A stretch of DNA of 63,919 nt from JBBSGD01 sp038254435. GTDB lineage: Bacteria > Actinomycetota > CADDZG01 > WHSQ01. The notes under the pieces were generated by a model that saw only the letters and a list, made by a program, of their open reading frames with translations, did not search any database and was not told the origin of the DNA. Positions 53,661-62,099 of this stretch are shown in pieces. Position 1 is the first letter of the stretch. Each line of letters opens with the position of its first letter. The stretch spans positions 1 through 63,919 of the forward strand of contig JBBSGD010000007.1 in NCBI GenBank assembly GCA_038254435.1. The letters run 5' to 3'. The position numbers and the translations under genes were made by a program.

Positions 53661-54065
53661 ATGCCGCGCGCCGAGACCAGGGAAGCGATCGAATCCTATC
53701 TTTCGAGCCAGGACGCGAGAGGATATTTTTCAGACGACGCCGAGTTCAGCTTCGCCGGTCTGACCGAGCCGGCCCGAGGCCCCGACGCCATCGCCCGGGT
53801 GCTTCACCTCTTCTATCAGGAGGCCTTCACGGAGACGGGGGCCGAGGTCAAGCACCTCGTGGTGGACGAGGACGCCGCGGTCGCAGAGTTCGAGTTCACG
53901 GGGAAGCACACCGGAGAGCTCAACGGGATCGCTCCCACCAACAACTCGGTGAGGATCCCGATGATCGCCGTCTACGAGGTGGCGGACAAGAAGATCACTT
54001 CGGCGCGCCTTTATTACGACACCGCGGAGATGGCTGCGCAGCTCGGCGGAGGCGGTGGAGGCTAG
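53661..54065 (+). CDS. SnoaL/NTF2-like protein
   Basis: The protein has 134 residues from the ATG at 53661, with GGGAGGAGAG before it. It fits the SnoaL-like NTF2 fold: an N-terminal helix (TREAIESYLSSQD), FSFAGLTEPARGPDAIARVL, AVAEFEFTGKHTGELNGI, and AVYEVADKKITSARLYYD. Members are small isomerases, ester cyclases or binding proteins. The C terminus is a six-glycine tail. Confidence 0.75.
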   Translation: MPRAETREAIESYLSSQDARGYFSDDAEFSFAGLTEPARGPDAIARVLHLFYQEAFTETGAEVKHLVVDEDAAVAEFEFTGKHTGELNGIAPTNNSVRIPMIAVYEVADKKITSARLYYDTAEMAAQLGGGGGG

Positions 54066-54070
54066 GCGGC

Positions 54071-54340
54071 TCAGCCCTTCTTTTTGTGATGGTGGCCGGA
54101 TTTGTGGTGCCCGCCCTTGTGCCCGCCCTTGTGATCTCCAAAGGGCAGGTGTCTCAGCAGGGCGTCGACGTGCAGGTTGACGTCGAACAGCAGGAGTGGC
54201 CACAAGAGGATCGCGAGAGCGGCCGAGATGCCCGGCTTGATGCTATGGATGTGGTCGAGAACATAGTGATGCTCGTGGGCAACGTAGACCCCAATGCCGA
54301 GGTAGGCGATCAGCAGCACCAAGCGGATGAGTCGACCCAT
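54071..54340 (-). CDS. Small membrane protein with His-rich tail
   Basis: The protein has 89 residues from the ATG at 54340, with AAGGAGCTCTG upstream; the frame extends beyond but over repetitive DNA. It has two hydrophobic helices (LIRLVLLIAYLGIGVYVA and ISAALAILLWPLLLFDVNL) and ends in about 20 residues dominated by His, Gly and Lys (GDHKGGHKGGHHKSGHHH). The tail could bind metal ions. No family is recognised. Confidence 0.65.
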   Translation of the reverse strand: MGRLIRLVLLIAYLGIGVYVAHEHHYVLDHIHSIKPGISAALAILLWPLLLFDVNLHVDALLRHLPFGDHKGGHKGGHHKSGHHHKKKG

Positions 54341-54612
54341 GGTCAGAGCTCCTTGTCCGTCTGCGGAACGGGCGCCGGCTTTGCTAGGCCGGCGACCATT
54401 CTCCGCCATGAGACTCGAAGGACGCGGTTTTGCTCCCGAGCCTAGATGGCGCCTCGGTGCGGTCGCTGCCCACACTGAACCCCCACCGCGGCCGGAATCA
54501 CCAAGAAAGCGGCCCGTCGCCTCCCGCTTTCGGGCAGCATCAGTCTGACGCTCAAACACCACGGTGGAGGGGAGGATTGCGCTCCTTGGTCGCCGCCCGG
54601 CGAGCGAGGTAG

Positions 54613-54846
54613 CGCACCCCCGTCCGCAGATCCTTCTGGTGCACGTGGTGCACGTGGTGCACGTGGTGCACGTGGTGTGGCCTGCACCACGACACGACCC
54701 GCACCAGTAATGAGGACGCAGAGCCAGAGCCGACCCTCGTCCACAAATCTGCGTCTCCCGCAAGCAAACGGACATACAACCGGGCAGTAGTCCAGCCCCG
54801 ACGAGGTCCGCGCACCCCCGTTCGCAGATCCTTGCGGTGCACCTGG
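54613..54846. repeat. Two imperfect 36-bp direct repeats
   Basis: Copy 1 (54613-54648) and copy 2 (54811-54846) both begin CGCACCCCCGT and share 32 of 36 bases by my alignment, through the ...CGCAGATCCTT... core to a closing TGG. Their starts are 198 bp apart. They frame the AT-poor leader upstream of the riboswitch. The region 54341-54900 has no gene I can support. Confidence 0.7.
54637..54678. repeat. GTGCACGTG tandem 9-bp repeats
   Basis: The unit TGGTGCACG repeats four times without change, followed by a partial unit. It is rich in the palindromes GTGCAC and CACGTG. Confidence 0.85.
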
Positions 54847-54904
54847 ACCACGTGCACCTGCACCGAGGCTCGACGCGGGCTCAAGTTTTTTCTATCCAGT
54901 GCCG

Positions 54905-54992
54905 AATCACAGGCGTCATCCAGAAACGGCAAACCTGCCGCAAGGCGGGGACGCAAAGCCAGGGGCCTCCACGAGGCAGCCCAGCTACCTAA
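54905..54992 (+). ncRNA. Cyclic-di-GMP-I (GEMM) riboswitch
   Basis: The core motifs are in order: CGGCAAACC, a CCTGCC-GCAA-GGCGGG stem with a GNRA tetraloop, GGACGCAAAGCC, a second arm AGGGGCCTCC-ACGA-GGCAGCCC, and AGCTACC. This is the consensus of the c-di-GMP class I aptamer. Aligned to Vc2, the bases equivalent to A18 and G20 seem kept, which favours c-di-GMP over cGAMP. The ribosome binding site AAGGAGG of the RTX gene follows 2 nt after the aptamer, so control of translation start is likely. Confidence 0.88.
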
Positions 54993-55001
54993 GGAGGAAC
55001 A

Positions 55002-55649
55002 GTGCTCTCAAGATTGCACGGAACCACGTGGCCACGGATCGTGGCGGTCGCCGTTCTCGGCCTCCTCTTCCCAGCCCTTCGTCTTGGGCTCAGTCCCGCA
55101 GCTCTCGCGCACTCAGCGCCGAGTTGCCACGGGCACGCGGCGACCATCGTCGGCACCGATCGGCAAGATCGCCTCTCGGGCACCAGTCGCGCAGACGTCA
55201 TCGTGGCGAAAGGCGGTAGCGATGTGGTCCACGCCAAGGGCGGTAGAGACATCATCTGCGCCGGCGGCGGTGCCGACAAAGTCTTCTCTGGAGCAGGGGC
55301 CGACTTCGTTTCCGGCGACGCGGGCGACGACACGCTCGACGGAGGAGATGGGGACGATGTCCTCGAAGGCAACGACGGCTCCGACGACATCTCGGGGGAC
55401 GATGGCCACGACACTGAGATCGGCGGTTCGGGAGATGACTCGGAAGACGGGGACGCTCAAGGGGACACGCTCGAAGGTAACGGGGGCGACGACACGCTCG
55501 ACGGCGGCGACGGCAACGACGACATTGACGGCGGTCACGGTAACGACGATCTGCAGGGAGATGACGGCGACGACGACATCGATGGCGGCGACGACCAGGG
55601 CGACGACGACCAGGGCGACGACGACCAGGGCGACGACCTAACGATCTGA
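55002..55649 (+). CDS. Secreted RTX-repeat calcium-binding protein
   Basis: The protein has 215 residues from the GTG at 55002, with AAGGAGGAACA just before it. A signal peptide (about 1-36, VAVAVLGLLFPALRLGL then ALAHS) is followed by about a dozen nonapeptide-like repeats of the GGxGxDxxx type (GGADKVFSGAGADFVSGDAGD). These bind calcium and form a parallel beta-roll. The last 35 residues are an acidic Asp/Gly/Gln repeat made by a 15-bp tandem duplication. No catalytic domain is present, so a matrix or surface-structural role is likely. Expression is under the riboswitch. Confidence 0.85.
   Translation: MLSRLHGTTWPRIVAVAVLGLLFPALRLGLSPAALAHSAPSCHGHAATIVGTDRQDRLSGTSRADVIVAKGGSDVVHAKGGRDIICAGGGADKVFSGAGADFVSGDAGDDTLDGGDGDDVLEGNDGSDDISGDDGHDTEIGGSGDDSEDGDAQGDTLEGNGGDDTLDGGDGNDDIDGGHGNDDLQGDDGDDDIDGGDDQGDDDQGDDDQGDDLTI
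55589..55636 (+). repeat. 15-bp tandem repeats at the 3' end of the RTX gene
   Basis: GACGACCAGGGCGAC repeats three times in frame and encodes DDQGD units. It is likely to vary in copy number between strains. Confidence 0.8.
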
Positions 55650-55672
55650 GGGGTTGGTAGCAGGGCCGCTCG

Positions 55673-55701
55673 GGAAGAGGCGCCAAAGTGGCGCCTCTTC
55701 C
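55673..55701. terminator. Strong hairpin, likely terminator
   Basis: GGAAGAGGCGCCA pairs perfectly with TGGCGCCTCTTCC around the loop AAG, a 13-bp stem 24 bp after the RTX stop. No T-run follows, so it may act as a factor-dependent or bidirectional terminator between convergent genes. Confidence 0.7.
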
Positions 55702-55775
55702 GCTTGGCTCCAACCATGGCGCCTGAAAAGAGCGCAGCTCGGTCCAACGCCGAACCGGGCGACCTACAGCGGTTC

Positions 55776-56681
55776 CTACAGGTGCGAGTGTAGCCAGCGA
55801 GACGAAGCCTCTAGCAGCTTCGAGTCGAAGTGAGCATGCACATGCCCGGGAAGGACTCGGAGCTCAACGGGGACGTTATTTTGTTGCAGCGCTTCGGCCA
55901 TGTCGCGTGCCGTGCGCGCGGGGACGATCGGATCGCGCTTGCTGTTGATGAGCAACATGGGAGCGCTCCCCGGCGTCACGTGCGAGATAGGAAAGGCCTT
56001 CTTCCACTGAGCGCGACAGCGCGAGAGCCGGCAACCAATGTAGCGAGCAATGACGGCAAGGCTGGCGCTGGATCTCTCTCCGTGAGCCAGCTTCGCGGAG
56101 CCGGACCAGGACACGACTGCGTCGGCACGCGTCTGTCCCACGGCACCCGTCACGCCCAGCATCTGAGCGAGATTGCCCCCCGCGCTCGAGCCCACCACAC
56201 CCACTGATTGAGTGGCAGCGTCGAATCGGGCGCCGTTCGCCCTTACCCACCGCAGGCCGGAGCGCACGTCCCTGACCGGTGCAGGGTAGTGATAGCCGCA
56301 TAGCGGTCGGGCTGCGTTTTCGCAGGCCAGCCGATAGTCCGGCACGAAGACCACGAAGCCATGGGCGGCAAGCTCGAGCGGGCGAATTGTGGCCTTCTCC
56401 TTGCTCCCCGATGACCATCCGCCACCGTGGATGTCGAGCACCGCGGGGAGCCCCCCGCGCTCCGCAGGTTGGTAGACATCTAGACCCAGCGGAACGCCGT
56501 CGTGCCGCGCATAGCGGACTCTTGTCGTGACTCTGAACTTGCTGTGGCGATAGCTGACAATTCGATGGATCGTCTGCTGCGTCCCGGTCCCGGGGCGCGT
56601 GGTGTGGTCGATCGCGGGAGATTGGCAAGCCGGGAGCAGGGAAGCGATCACGGCCAAGGCAATCCCGAGGGCCCGCAGCAT
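55776..56681 (-). CDS. Lipoprotein alpha/beta hydrolase (esterase/lipase, HSL-like)
   Basis: The protein has 301 residues from the ATG at 56681. A lipoprotein signal peptide with lipobox LLPAC is near residue 19. It has the oxyanion motif DIHGGGWSSGS near 85, the nucleophile GSSAGGNLAQ near 165, the acid in NSKRDPIVP, and His in LPGHVHAHFD. This is the hormone-sensitive-lipase/BD-FAE type carboxylesterase, attached to the outer face of the membrane. A TAGTGT box lies six bases before the ATG, so the mRNA is probably leaderless. Confidence 0.87.
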   Translation of the reverse strand: MLRALGIALAVIASLLPACQSPAIDHTTRPGTGTQQTIHRIVSYRHSKFRVTTRVRYARHDGVPLGLDVYQPAERGGLPAVLDIHGGGWSSGSKEKATIRPLELAAHGFVVFVPDYRLACENAARPLCGYHYPAPVRDVRSGLRWVRANGARFDAATQSVGVVGSSAGGNLAQMLGVTGAVGQTRADAVVSWSGSAKLAHGERSSASLAVIARYIGCRLSRCRAQWKKAFPISHVTPGSAPMLLINSKRDPIVPARTARDMAEALQQNNVPVELRVLPGHVHAHFDSKLLEASSRWLHSHL

Positions 56682-56687
56682 CGGCTC

Positions 56688-56693
56688 ACACTA
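56688..56693 (-). promoter_or_regulatory. Putative -10 box (TAGTGT) for the esterase gene
   Basis: On the minus strand TAGTGT is followed by GAGCCG and the ATG at 56681. The spacing matches the other leaderless candidates. Confidence 0.45.
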
Positions 56694-56720
56694 CCGGCGG
56701 AGAGGAGGGCTTCTTGCTGC

Positions 56721-57206
56721 TCAGTCCTTGGCAAGGATGCCCAGGTCGTAGCCTTTGCGGGTCATCTCCTCGAGCGTCTCCTGGATGCGGTTGACGGACT
56801 CGTTGCCCGACAGGGCCGCGTTGAATCGCCGCATGGCCGAGAGGTTTCCCTTGCGAGCAGCTTCCAGGGGGCGAGTGAGCTCGCCGGTATAGTCACGTAG
56901 CGCCTCAACGAGCTCGTGATTGTTTTCCTCTATTTCCATGGGGGGTTCGAGTCCGTCGAGCTGGTCGGCTGCCGAACTGATCTCGCCCCGCACCGCCGCA
57001 ATCCTTTCGGCCAGCTTGGGCGCCGACTCGAGCCTGGTGCTCGTCGCCCGCAGGGCGCCGATGAGATCCGAGCCGACGGCCTGCACCTTCTTCTCGTAGG
57101 CGTCCTTGGTGAGGCGCTCGTCGCTTTGGCATCCGGCGCTCGAGAGCAGGGCAAATACGGCCACGACGGCCGACGACCTCACTACCCGTCGTTGCTGCAT
57201 AGCCAT
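56721..57206 (-). CDS. Putative lipoprotein, helical
   Basis: The protein has 161 residues. It has a signal peptide with lipobox LSSAGC near residue 26, then almost wholly helical, charged sequence (LTKDAYEKKVQAVGSDLIGALRA and later IQETLEEMTRKGYDLGI). No enzyme motif is seen. Similar short helical lipoproteins are frequent in Actinobacteria and are of unknown function. Confidence 0.7.
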   Translation of the reverse strand: MAMQQRRVVRSSAVVAVFALLSSAGCQSDERLTKDAYEKKVQAVGSDLIGALRATSTRLESAPKLAERIAAVRGEISSAADQLDGLEPPMEIEENNHELVEALRDYTGELTRPLEAARKGNLSAMRRFNAALSGNESVNRIQETLEEMTRKGYDLGILAKD

Positions 57207-57339
57207 CCGCTCATTTCGTCGGGCGTCTTCTCAGTGTCGGGTCTGAGCTTCTTGGCATATTGTCTCAAGTCCTGCCGACTCCTTGCAAACGGTAACCGCG
57301 TGCGGTTTGACGAGGTGGTGTTGACGCTCTGGGGTAGTC

Positions 57340-57960
57340 TTGTCTGACCGTCGGTCGGGGAGGGGGTATTGGAAGCAGGTGAGCCTTCGGATACACCTCA
57401 ACTATCCCGTGACTCGCTACGTTTACCGGCCGGTCTCGCGACCGATCGCCGGCGTGTGCGCGCGCTGGGGCATTACGCCCGATCAGGCAACCGGATTCAG
57501 TACGGTGCTGGCCGGTGCGGCAGCTTTGCTGCTCGGGCTAGGTTTCTATGCGGCGGGAGGTGGCTTAGTCCTCGTCGCGGCAGTCTTTGATTGCGTCGAC
57601 GGAGACCTCGCCCGCTTGACGAATCGCGTCACCAGAAAGGGCGCCTTCCTGGACAGCGTGTTGGACCGGTGGGCCGACGCGGCGTTGATCCTGGCTCTGG
57701 GATTCTCCAATCCGGATCGGTTCGGGTTGCTGTCGTCGCTTGCTGTGGTGGGTGCTCTGATTACTAGCTATACGCGAGCGAGGGCACAGGGCCTCGGGGC
57801 CGACTGCCCCGAGGGCGTCGCAACACGAGATATGCGCCTTTTGATCGTTGCGCTTGCCGCCCTTTCTGGGTTGATTGGGCCGGGGCTGATCGTCATTGCG
57901 GTACTCGGGTTCCTGACCAGCGCCAACCGGCTCATCTCGTCCATGCGCTTGCTCGACTAG
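57340..57960 (+). CDS. CDP-alcohol phosphatidyltransferase family protein
   Basis: The protein has up to 206 residues from TTG 57340; GTG 57379 is an alternative that keeps the first conserved part (IHLNYPVTRYVYRPVS). The signature D-x2-DG-x2-AR-x8-G-x3-D-x3-D is complete in DCVDGDLARLTNRVTRKG-AFLDSVLDR. It has about five membrane helices. It makes a phospholipid or phosphoinositol-type lipid from a CDP-alcohol; the acceptor is not known. Confidence 0.9.
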   Translation: MSDRRSGRGYWKQVSLRIHLNYPVTRYVYRPVSRPIAGVCARWGITPDQATGFSTVLAGAAALLLGLGFYAAGGGLVLVAAVFDCVDGDLARLTNRVTRKGAFLDSVLDRWADAALILALGFSNPDRFGLLSSLAVVGALITSYTRARAQGLGADCPEGVATRDMRLLIVALAALSGLIGPGLIVIAVLGFLTSANRLISSMRLLD

Positions 57961-58027
57961 AAGGGAGCGGTGCGGGGCGCGAGCTCTTCTCCGGGCGCGC
58001 CCGGAGGGCCCGTCTGCCCCTGGGGAG

Positions 58028-58531
58028 GTGTGCGTGGAAGAGATATCGGTCAGAGCGGCAACGCCCGAGGACTGGCCGGCGATCTGGCAGTTCATGCGCC
58101 GCATCGTCGCCGCCGGCGAGACCTTCTCCTGGGAGCGCGACATCGGCGAAGAGGAGGCGCGTGCAAGGTGGTGCCACGAGCCGCCCGCCCGCACATTCGT
58201 CGCCGTCGACGTGGAGGGGACGATCGTCGGCAGCGCCGAGAGCGAGTCCAACCACGGCGGGCCGGCCGCACACGTGGCGACCGCGAGCTTCATGGTCGAC
58301 CCCGAGCAGCAAGGCCGGGGCATCGGACGTGCGCTATGCGCACACGTTCTCGAGACAGCACGCGCCGACGGCTACCGCGCGATGCAATTCAACGCCGTCG
58401 TCGAAACCAACACCGCTGCAGTCGAACTGTGGCGTTCGTTCGGCTTCGAGATCCTCGCGACCGTACCGGAGGCATTCCACCACCCGACCGCCGGCTACGT
58501 TGGGTTGCACGTCATGCACCAGCGCCTATGA
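58028..58531 (+). CDS. GNAT acetyltransferase (Pat/phosphinothricin-type)
   Basis: The protein has 167 residues from GTG 58028. It begins ISVRAATPEDWPAIWQFM and has GETFSWER, FMVDPEQQGRGIGRALCAHV and NAVVETNTAAVELWRSFGF. The pattern is that of small-molecule N-acetyltransferases of the phosphinothricin/L-amino acid group. Confidence 0.88.
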   Translation: MCVEEISVRAATPEDWPAIWQFMRRIVAAGETFSWERDIGEEEARARWCHEPPARTFVAVDVEGTIVGSAESESNHGGPAAHVATASFMVDPEQQGRGIGRALCAHVLETARADGYRAMQFNAVVETNTAAVELWRSFGFEILATVPEAFHHPTAGYVGLHVMHQRL

Positions 58532-58603
58532 CTCCCGAGGCTAATGCCGAGAAGTTTCTCGAATGTTTATCTCTGGGCGATGTCGTTGCTGCAACGGGAC
58601 GGT

Positions 58604-58609
58604 TACCGT
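58604..58609 (+). promoter_or_regulatory. Putative -10 box (TACCGT) for the GH15 gene
   Basis: TACCGT is followed by seven bases and then ATG 58617. A GAGG immediately before the ATG is too close for a normal ribosome binding site. Confidence 0.35.
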
Positions 58610-58616
58610 CGAGGCC

Positions 58617-60401
58617 ATGAAGATCGGTGACTACGCGTTCTTGTCTGACTGCCGCTCGGCGGCCCTTGTCGGACGCAACGGTTCGGTGGACTGGTACTGT
58701 GTCCCTCGCTTCGACTCGCCCTCGGTGTTTGGCCGCTTGCTCGATGGCAGCGCAGGGCACTGGTGGCTGCGCCCTGAAGGCGACTACGATCACGACTGGT
58801 CCTACATCGATGACACGTTGGTGCTTCGGACCGTGTTCGAAGGAGAGTCGGGGAAAGCGCAACTGACCGAAGCTCTCGCGCTCGAGCCGGGGTCACGTGG
58901 TCACGAGATCGGCAAACGGTCTCCCAATGTGCTGCTCCGGCGGGTCGAAGGGCTCGACGGTCGTGTCGAGATGGCTACGGAGTTCGCGCCCCGGTTCGAG
59001 TACGGACTCACGACGCCTCATATCGACGGGACCGACAAGGAGCTTGTCGTCGGCGGCGGACCGGTAATGCTCAAGCTCGCGACCAACGTAGCGATGGGCT
59101 ATGAGTCGGGCACCGCAACCGCCACTTTTACAGTCAAGTCGGGGGAGACAGCCGAGTTCGCGCTCTCGTATGCACCGACCTACGGGGTGAAAGAGCCGAT
59201 GGATCTCGATGTCGGTGAAGCGCTCGGCGATACGATCGAGTCGTGGCGATCGTGGGTCGAGATCCACGATCGATACCAAGGCGATCACGCGGGCGAGGTC
59301 CAGCGCAGTGCGCTGGTGTTGCAGGGTCTGACGTACCAACCCACCGGTGCCGTCATAGCGGCTGCCACGACATCCTTGCCGGAGGAGGTGGGGGGCAAGC
59401 TCAACTGGGATTACCGGTTCGCCTGGCTACGGGACTTGAGCCTCACCATGCGGGCGCAATGGGTCGCTGCCTGTCCGGATGAAGCGGACAGGTTGTTCCG
59501 GTTCATCGCCCGCGCTGGAGGCAGTTTCGCGGGGGAGAACGTTCAGATTGTCTACGGGGTGGAAGGGGAACGCGATCTCACCGAACGGACACTCGATCAC
59601 CTGAGTGGCTGGCGCAACAGCAAGCCTGTACACGTTGGCAACGATGCCTGGGACCAGGTCCAACTGGATGTCCTCGGAGAAGTACTCGACGCGGCTTGCT
59701 TGCTCAAAGATCAGCTCGGGGATCTCGATGAAGAGATGCAGAGCTTCTTGACCGGTTTGGCCGATCGTGCGGCCGAGTGCTGGCAGCAGCCGGACGCGGG
59801 CATGTGGGAGGCGCGCGACCAGCAGCGTCATTACCTTTCGTCGAAGGTGATGTGCTGGGTTGCTCTCGACCGTGCGCTGAAGCTTGCAGACTGCCTGGGT
59901 CCCGAGGCCGATCCACAACGTTGGTCGTCGACGCAAGAGGACATCCGGGAGGCTGTGCTCGAGCAGGGTTGGAGTCACAAGATCGGCGCCTACGCGGGGG
60001 CTTTCGGGTCTGACGAGCTAGATGCTTCTGTACTACTCCTCCCGCTCGTCGGGTTCCTTCCTGCCGGTGATGAGCGCATGCGGGCGACTATCGATGTCAT
60101 CGAGAGCAAGTTAGGAGGACCAGGCCTGATCCGCAGGTGGCCAAGCGAAGAGAGTGGCTTTGTCATCTGTACCTACTGGCTCGTCGAATGCCTTGCCCTT
60201 GCCGGTGAATTGGAGCGCTCTCGGAAATGGTTCGATCGGGCGACATCATTCGCGAACGATCTCGGCCTTCTTGCCGAGGAGGGCGACCTAAATAGCCACG
60301 AGCTCTTGGGCAACTACCCTCAGGCTTTCTCGCACGTAGGTCTGATCAACGCGGCTTGGCGGCTGACAGAAGCAACGTCGGTCAAAGACACCGAAACGTA
60401 G
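58617..60401 (+). CDS. Glycoside hydrolase family 15 (glucoamylase/trehalase type)
   Basis: The protein has 594 residues from the ATG at 58617. The N-terminal super-beta-sandwich domain starts IGDYAFLSDCRSAALVGRNG and includes VDWYCVPRFDSPSVFGRLL. The (alpha/alpha)6 barrel has GGKLNWDYRFAWLRDLSLTM near residue 260, GWRNSKPVHVGNDAWDQVQLD near 330, and the C-terminal HELLGNYPQAFSHVGLINAAW with the second catalytic acid. There is no signal peptide, so it acts in the cytoplasm. The mycobacterial relative Rv2402 has trehalase activity; glucoamylase is the alternative. Confidence 0.92.
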   Translation: MKIGDYAFLSDCRSAALVGRNGSVDWYCVPRFDSPSVFGRLLDGSAGHWWLRPEGDYDHDWSYIDDTLVLRTVFEGESGKAQLTEALALEPGSRGHEIGKRSPNVLLRRVEGLDGRVEMATEFAPRFEYGLTTPHIDGTDKELVVGGGPVMLKLATNVAMGYESGTATATFTVKSGETAEFALSYAPTYGVKEPMDLDVGEALGDTIESWRSWVEIHDRYQGDHAGEVQRSALVLQGLTYQPTGAVIAAATTSLPEEVGGKLNWDYRFAWLRDLSLTMRAQWVAACPDEADRLFRFIARAGGSFAGENVQIVYGVEGERDLTERTLDHLSGWRNSKPVHVGNDAWDQVQLDVLGEVLDAACLLKDQLGDLDEEMQSFLTGLADRAAECWQQPDAGMWEARDQQRHYLSSKVMCWVALDRALKLADCLGPEADPQRWSSTQEDIREAVLEQGWSHKIGAYAGAFGSDELDASVLLLPLVGFLPAGDERMRATIDVIESKLGGPGLIRRWPSEESGFVICTYWLVECLALAGELERSRKWFDRATSFANDLGLLAEEGDLNSHELLGNYPQAFSHVGLINAAWRLTEATSVKDTET

Positions 60402-60409
60402 GGAGCATT

Positions 60410-60550
60410 ATGACAGGGATGCGCGGAGGCAAGGTCGCGGTCATAACAGGTTCGGACTCTTGTATCGGCTTGGCGGAGCCATTAGAGTTCGCGCGTGAAG
60501 GGACCATGTGGTAATCAATTATTTCCACGAAGAGGAAGGCCAGAGACCAC
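60410..60550 (+). pseudogene. Remnant of a short-chain dehydrogenase (SDR)
   Basis: An ATG at 60410 with GGGAGC upstream opens GGKVAVITGSDSCIGLAEPL, the NAD-binding start of an SDR, but it ends at TAA after 34 residues. The next few codons in another frame (VVINYFHEEEG) continue the same protein. No catalytic YxxxK remains. It is a frameshifted, truncated remnant. Confidence 0.75.
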
Positions 60551-60853
60551 GCTTGCGAGAGTCGAAGACCACGGGCAGCGCCGGTGGGAGTGGGATTGCG
60601 GGTGGAGGTGTCTCGACACCGTTCGTTCGAGTGTACGGAGGTTCCGCTGATCGTCGGCGCGTATCCTGAGACGGCTACTCAGCTCGCGTGACTATGATTG
60701 CGACATGCGGCAACAAATGAATGTGGGCATTGTCGGCCAGATATCCAGCCGTGTCCACGCCGATGCTCCTCACCAAGGGGCCGCGTGGGGGTGGTGCCGC
60801 TAGTCAGGATCCGCACTGAACCCGCAATGAAATCTGATCGAAAGGGGATCCAC
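60551..60853. other. Intergenic stretch without a supported gene
   Basis: About 300 bp after the SDR remnant. Short open frames only; nothing recognisable apart from the ribosome binding site AAAGGGGAT of the next gene. Confidence 0.5.
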
Positions 60854-61162
60854 ATGGCCGCCACAGTTTCCGTAGGGTTGTTGGTTCGACTCGAGGCTCG
60901 TCCGGGCAAAGAGAAAGATGTCGAGAGCTTCCTCGAGGGCGGGCTCTCATTGGTTCAAGAGGAGCCGGCAACGACTACATGGTTCGCCCTCCGTTTGGGA
61001 CCGTCGACGTTCGGCATCTTCGACGCCTTCCCCGACGACTCCGGCAGGGAAGCGCACCTCAACGGTCGTGTCGCTGCGGCTCTTGGTGAGAATGTGGGGG
61101 AGCTCTTCGACGAGCCCACCATCGAGAAGGTCGACGTCATCGCAGTCAAGTTCCCTCAGTAA
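60854..61162 (+). CDS. Antibiotic biosynthesis monooxygenase (ABM) fold protein
   Basis: The protein has 102 residues from the ATG at 60854, with AAAGGGGAT upstream; an earlier in-frame ATG at 60827 is possible. It fits the ABM dimeric ferredoxin-like fold: VGLLVRLEARPGKEKDVESFL, ALRLGPSTFGIFDAFPDDSG, and HLNGRVAAALGENVGELF. Members include quinol monooxygenases, but most are uncharacterised. Confidence 0.85.
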   Translation: MAATVSVGLLVRLEARPGKEKDVESFLEGGLSLVQEEPATTTWFALRLGPSTFGIFDAFPDDSGREAHLNGRVAAALGENVGELFDEPTIEKVDVIAVKFPQ

Positions 61163-61484
61163 GACGCTCGACCCGGATGGTGAGCCCCGGTACTGCTCGA
61201 CGCGGTTTCCCTGCCGCCCGCCGGGCTCGTGCTGGCGTCCGCCGAGCGCCCGATCTGCTGGTCGACCTTTCAGACCTGACGCCCGGCAGCAGGCTCAGCC
61301 TTGTCAACTCCGCAAATCATGACCACTGCCACATCCTCGAGCACGAGGATCGCGACATCATGCGTCCACTAGTCGTCATGCCCCTGGGGGCTCATGGGCT
61401 TCATGAGCATGCCCGGCATGGTTGCGGACCCAGAGATGTGATTCGCTGTGGCCGGTCGCTCCTGCATCGACCGCGAGCATTCAG
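61163..61484. other. Intergenic stretch without a supported gene
   Basis: About 320 bp with only overlapping short frames on both strands. No domain or RNA is recognised. It leads into a zone of gene remnants. Confidence 0.45.
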
Positions 61485-61640
61485 TCAGAACATGGTGCTG
61501 TCGTTCGCCGCGGTTTCCGGTACGGGCTGCAATAGGTCCCAGTGCTCGACCGCCTTGCCGCCTTCCAATCGAAAGATGTCGGCCCGCGGCGGCGCCTCTC
61601 CATCGGCGTTGGCACACACCTCCTCTATCGTTGCCACAAC
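61485..61640 (-). pseudogene. C-terminal remnant of an NTF2-like (SnoaL) gene
   Basis: Read on the minus strand this encodes about 50 residues ending in a TGA at 61485: ADIFRLEGGKAVEHWDLLQ and PVPETAANDSTMF. That is the C terminus of the SnoaL-like nuclear transport factor family. The N-terminal two thirds are absent; transposase-like sequence takes over upstream. Confidence 0.7.
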
Positions 61641-61670
61641 ATCTCACATGTTGCAACGATCACTACAGAT

Positions 61671-61820
61671 TTAGCGGTGATCCTTCCCTCGGCGACGGAG
61701 CGCCGCTCGCCATCCCTCCACGACCCTCTTCACGGTCCTGTGGTTCAAGCCGCAGAGACCAGCTGCGGCGCGATAGCTCCCGAGTTGGGACAAGGCAGTC
61801 GCCAAAGTTGACGAAGTATT
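61671..61820 (-). mobile_element. Fragment of a transposase helix-turn-helix region
   Basis: The minus strand encodes LATALSQLGSYRAAAGLCGL and NHRTVKRVVEGWRAALRRRG, a helix-turn-helix as in the N terminus of IS21-type (IstA) transposases. The rest of the protein is missing, replaced by NTF2-like sequence on one side and unassigned sequence on the other. It is a dead insertion-sequence remnant. Confidence 0.6.
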
Positions 61821-62099
61821 TGGTCCCCTCGACGAGATGGTCCCCGACCTTGGTAACGATGCTCTACGCGTATGGATTAGGGATATTGTCAGGATGCGAG
61901 GAGACATCGTGCATGGGCGGCTGATGCCCGACGCCGCTACAACCTGAGGACCGGCGACTTCGGGAGGCTGAGCCAAGATCAGCGAGGCCACCATGGGAAA
62001 ACCGAGATCCTCTAGGCCGCAGCTCGAAAAACGGGGGCCATCGCGCCGCATAGCGCATTGGTCGACTTGCTTGACACCCCCCGGTGGAGACCTAGAATC

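Noticed and set aside
54637..54678. CRISPR-like array
   Set aside because: The units are 9 bp with no spacers and no cas genes are nearby.
54341..54956. His/Val-repeat proteins on the minus strand
   Set aside because: They are translations of GTGCACGTG repeats and of the riboswitch region, with no start signal of their own.
61177..61674. 165-codon plus-strand frame
   Set aside because: It lies antisense to the NTF2-like remnant and is itself without similarity to a known protein.
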